Below are positions 14,938-15,951 of a DNA stretch of 15,951 nt, one piece after another. The stretch's first letter is position 1. Each line of letters opens with the position of its first letter. The stretch spans positions 1 to 15,951 of the forward strand of contig JAUXJX010000007.1 of NCBI GenBank assembly GCA_030624545.1, written 5' to 3'. The stretch is from Bacteroidota bacterium (GTDB taxonomy: Bacteria; Zhuqueibacterota; JdFR-76; DREG01). The notes beneath the pieces are model-generated. The model was not told the DNA's origin. It did not search any database and saw nothing but the letters and a program-made list of their open reading frames with translations. A program made the position numbers and the translations under genes.

Positions 14938-15441
14938 CGATTATTATGAAAACTGGTTTGCAGATGCTACATATTAAGAAAAATCAGAAAGATTACAACT
15001 AAAAATTGCTTTTTTGATAGAAGGAAGCTCGTTACTCTCAAAAAAACTCTTACCATATTTCTTTTGCTCCCGAAACTGCCTTAATACTGCCGCAAACGCT
15101 CTCCCCGAATATGGGATTTTTTAAAATAGCCAAGTCCTGATCAAAAAGCAAAATCTTTTCGGAATTAAATGATCGGGAACTCAACAGGCCATACTGAATG
15201 AATGAACATTATCGTGACAAAACAACCCCATCTTTCGTTGATCTATGATCACAGGAAACCCGGAAAGTTATTTGTGACCTTTTCTAAGCCATTTACGACG
15301 TAATTTAAGAGGAAGATGATCGACACTGTTTTTGGAATGATATGCTGCGGTAGCTAAGTCAGATTCTTCGTACCATGGAGTCTGTGAATTTTTGCAATCT
15401 GATTATACGGCCTATCAGGGCAGAATTTTGGCGTGGGCATT
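14938..15441. other. Gene-free intergenic region (~500 bp)
   Basis: The stretch lies between divergent genes. It carries the promoter candidate for the minus-strand operon at its left end and presumably a promoter for the pentapeptide gene at its right end, which I cannot place. It is A/T rich with several short T-runs. I see no tRNA-like cloverleaf, no repeat array and no conserved ORF. Confidence 0.5.
14971..14998 (-). promoter_or_regulatory. Candidate promoter of the phosphoesterase-MglA operon
   Basis: On the minus strand, TTGTAA (14993-14998) and TAATAT (14971-14976) are separated by 16 bp, both reasonable sigma70-type boxes. Transcription would start near 14964 and give a leader of about 27 bases before the ATG at 14937. 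Confidence 0.4.
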
Positions 15442-15852
15442 ATGGCAAATCAAGAGCATTTGGAAATTCTTTTGAAGGGGGTAAGGGAATGGAACGCCTG
15501 GCGGGAGGCGAATCCTAAAATCATTCCTGATTTGAGCCTGGCTGATCTGAGCAATGCCCAGCTCGTCATGGCATTTTTCTTCAAAGCGGATCTCCATGGC
15601 GCTAATCTTGATGGAGCCAGCCTGAACCATTCTTCGCTTGTTCAAGCAAATCTTCGTGGAGCAGATCTGCGCAGGGCAAATCTTTGCCTTGCGGACCTAT
15701 ACAAAGCCGACCTTGCCGCGGCCAAACTGAATGAGGCAAATTTTTCGGGTGCGATCCTGCGAGAAGCGAACCTGCTCGGAGCAAATCTGGAGGATGCAAC
15801 TCTTACCCAGGCGGATCTTCATGGCGCAAAGTACGAACACAGAGGAGAATAA
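15442..15852 (+). CDS. Pentapeptide-repeat protein
   Basis: This 136-residue protein begins with a helical segment (EHLEILLKGVREWNAWREANP, ~4-25) followed by about 20 uninterrupted pentapeptides of the A(D/N)LxG type, e.g. ADLHG, ANLDG, ANLRG, ADLRR, ANLLG, ANLED. These form a right-handed quadrilateral beta-helix. The N-terminal W-N-x-W-R segment is frequent in short bacterial pentapeptide proteins of unknown function. Known members that resist DNA gyrase inhibitors (Qnr, MfpA) are longer, about 180-220 residues, so that role should not be assumed. The ATG at 15442 is preferred over the GTG at 15433 because this N-terminus is typical. Neither has a strong Shine-Dalgarno. No downstream partner is visible before the window ends. 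Confidence 0.8.
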   Translation: MANQEHLEILLKGVREWNAWREANPKIIPDLSLADLSNAQLVMAFFFKADLHGANLDGASLNHSSLVQANLRGADLRRANLCLADLYKADLAAAKLNEANFSGAILREANLLGANLEDATLTQADLHGAKYEHRGE

Positions 15853-15951
15853 GAGAGGAGACCAACGGCAGGCTATGCATCCATCTTCCAACAGGGACAA
15901 CTCACCGACCATTATCGGGTTCGCCACACTATAATTCCAAGAGCTGACATA

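Noticed and set aside
15095..15126. TCCCC...GGGA followed by T-run as a terminator
   Set aside because: The stem is only about 4 bp, too weak, and it would not be positioned after any gene on the plus strand.
15331..15352. Sigma54-like GG...GC pattern before the pentapeptide gene
   Set aside because: Only 8 bases separate GG and GC instead of 10, and flanking consensus bases are missing.

Overview
The window is about 16 kb of bacterial chromosome at roughly 50% G+C, with 16 supportable genes. There is no rRNA, tRNA, CRISPR array or transposase. It looks like an uncultured Gram-negative lineage. The mix of a large secreted Asp-box (BNR) propeller protein, an MglA-type GTPase with two roadblock proteins, Yip1, SpmA/SpmB and a Bor-like lipoprotein resembles FCB-group or Deltaproteobacteria-like genomes. 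That placement is inference and low confidence.

Layout. Positions 3-254 hold the C-terminal part of a Bor/Iss-like lipoprotein, cut by the window edge. Positions 295-3486 (-) encode a 1063-residue exported propeller protein with about ten Asp-boxes. Positions 3624-4126 (+) are a compact YefM/YoeB-type toxin-antitoxin pair. Positions 4188-8758 (-) form a co-directional block. In transcription order it has a GcvT-like aminomethyltransferase and two tandem COG1233 FAD-dependent oxidoreductases (phytoene-dehydrogenase/PYROXD2-like). The middle gene is full length except for one in-frame TAA, and it is bracketed by inverted-repeat elements sharing a TCGACTCCGCTC core. Positions 8882-9328 (-) encode a tandem CBS-domain protein. 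Positions 9612-10181 (-) encode a Yip1-family membrane protein with a clear intrinsic terminator. Positions 10475-11652 (+) are spmA-spmB, overlapping by ATGA and divergent from yip1. Positions 11657-14937 (-) are a likely operon: metallophosphoesterase, roadblock protein, MglA-like GTPase, second roadblock protein, xylose-isomerase-like TIM-barrel protein. Positions 15442-15852 (+) encode a pentapeptide-repeat protein after about 500 bp without genes.

How the genes may work together. The GcvT-like protein beside two FAD oxidoreductases recalls dimethylglycine/sarcosine dehydrogenases, where an FAD amine-oxidising part and a folate-binding GcvT part cooperate. A split amine-demethylation or related one-carbon module is a reasonable hypothesis but is unproven. 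The MglA GTPase between two divergent roadblock proteins is the second notable module: roadblock proteins of the MglB type regulate MglA-type GTPases, so this looks like a self-contained GTPase switch, here preceded by a metallophosphoesterase. The remaining genes look like ordinary accessory or housekeeping genes.
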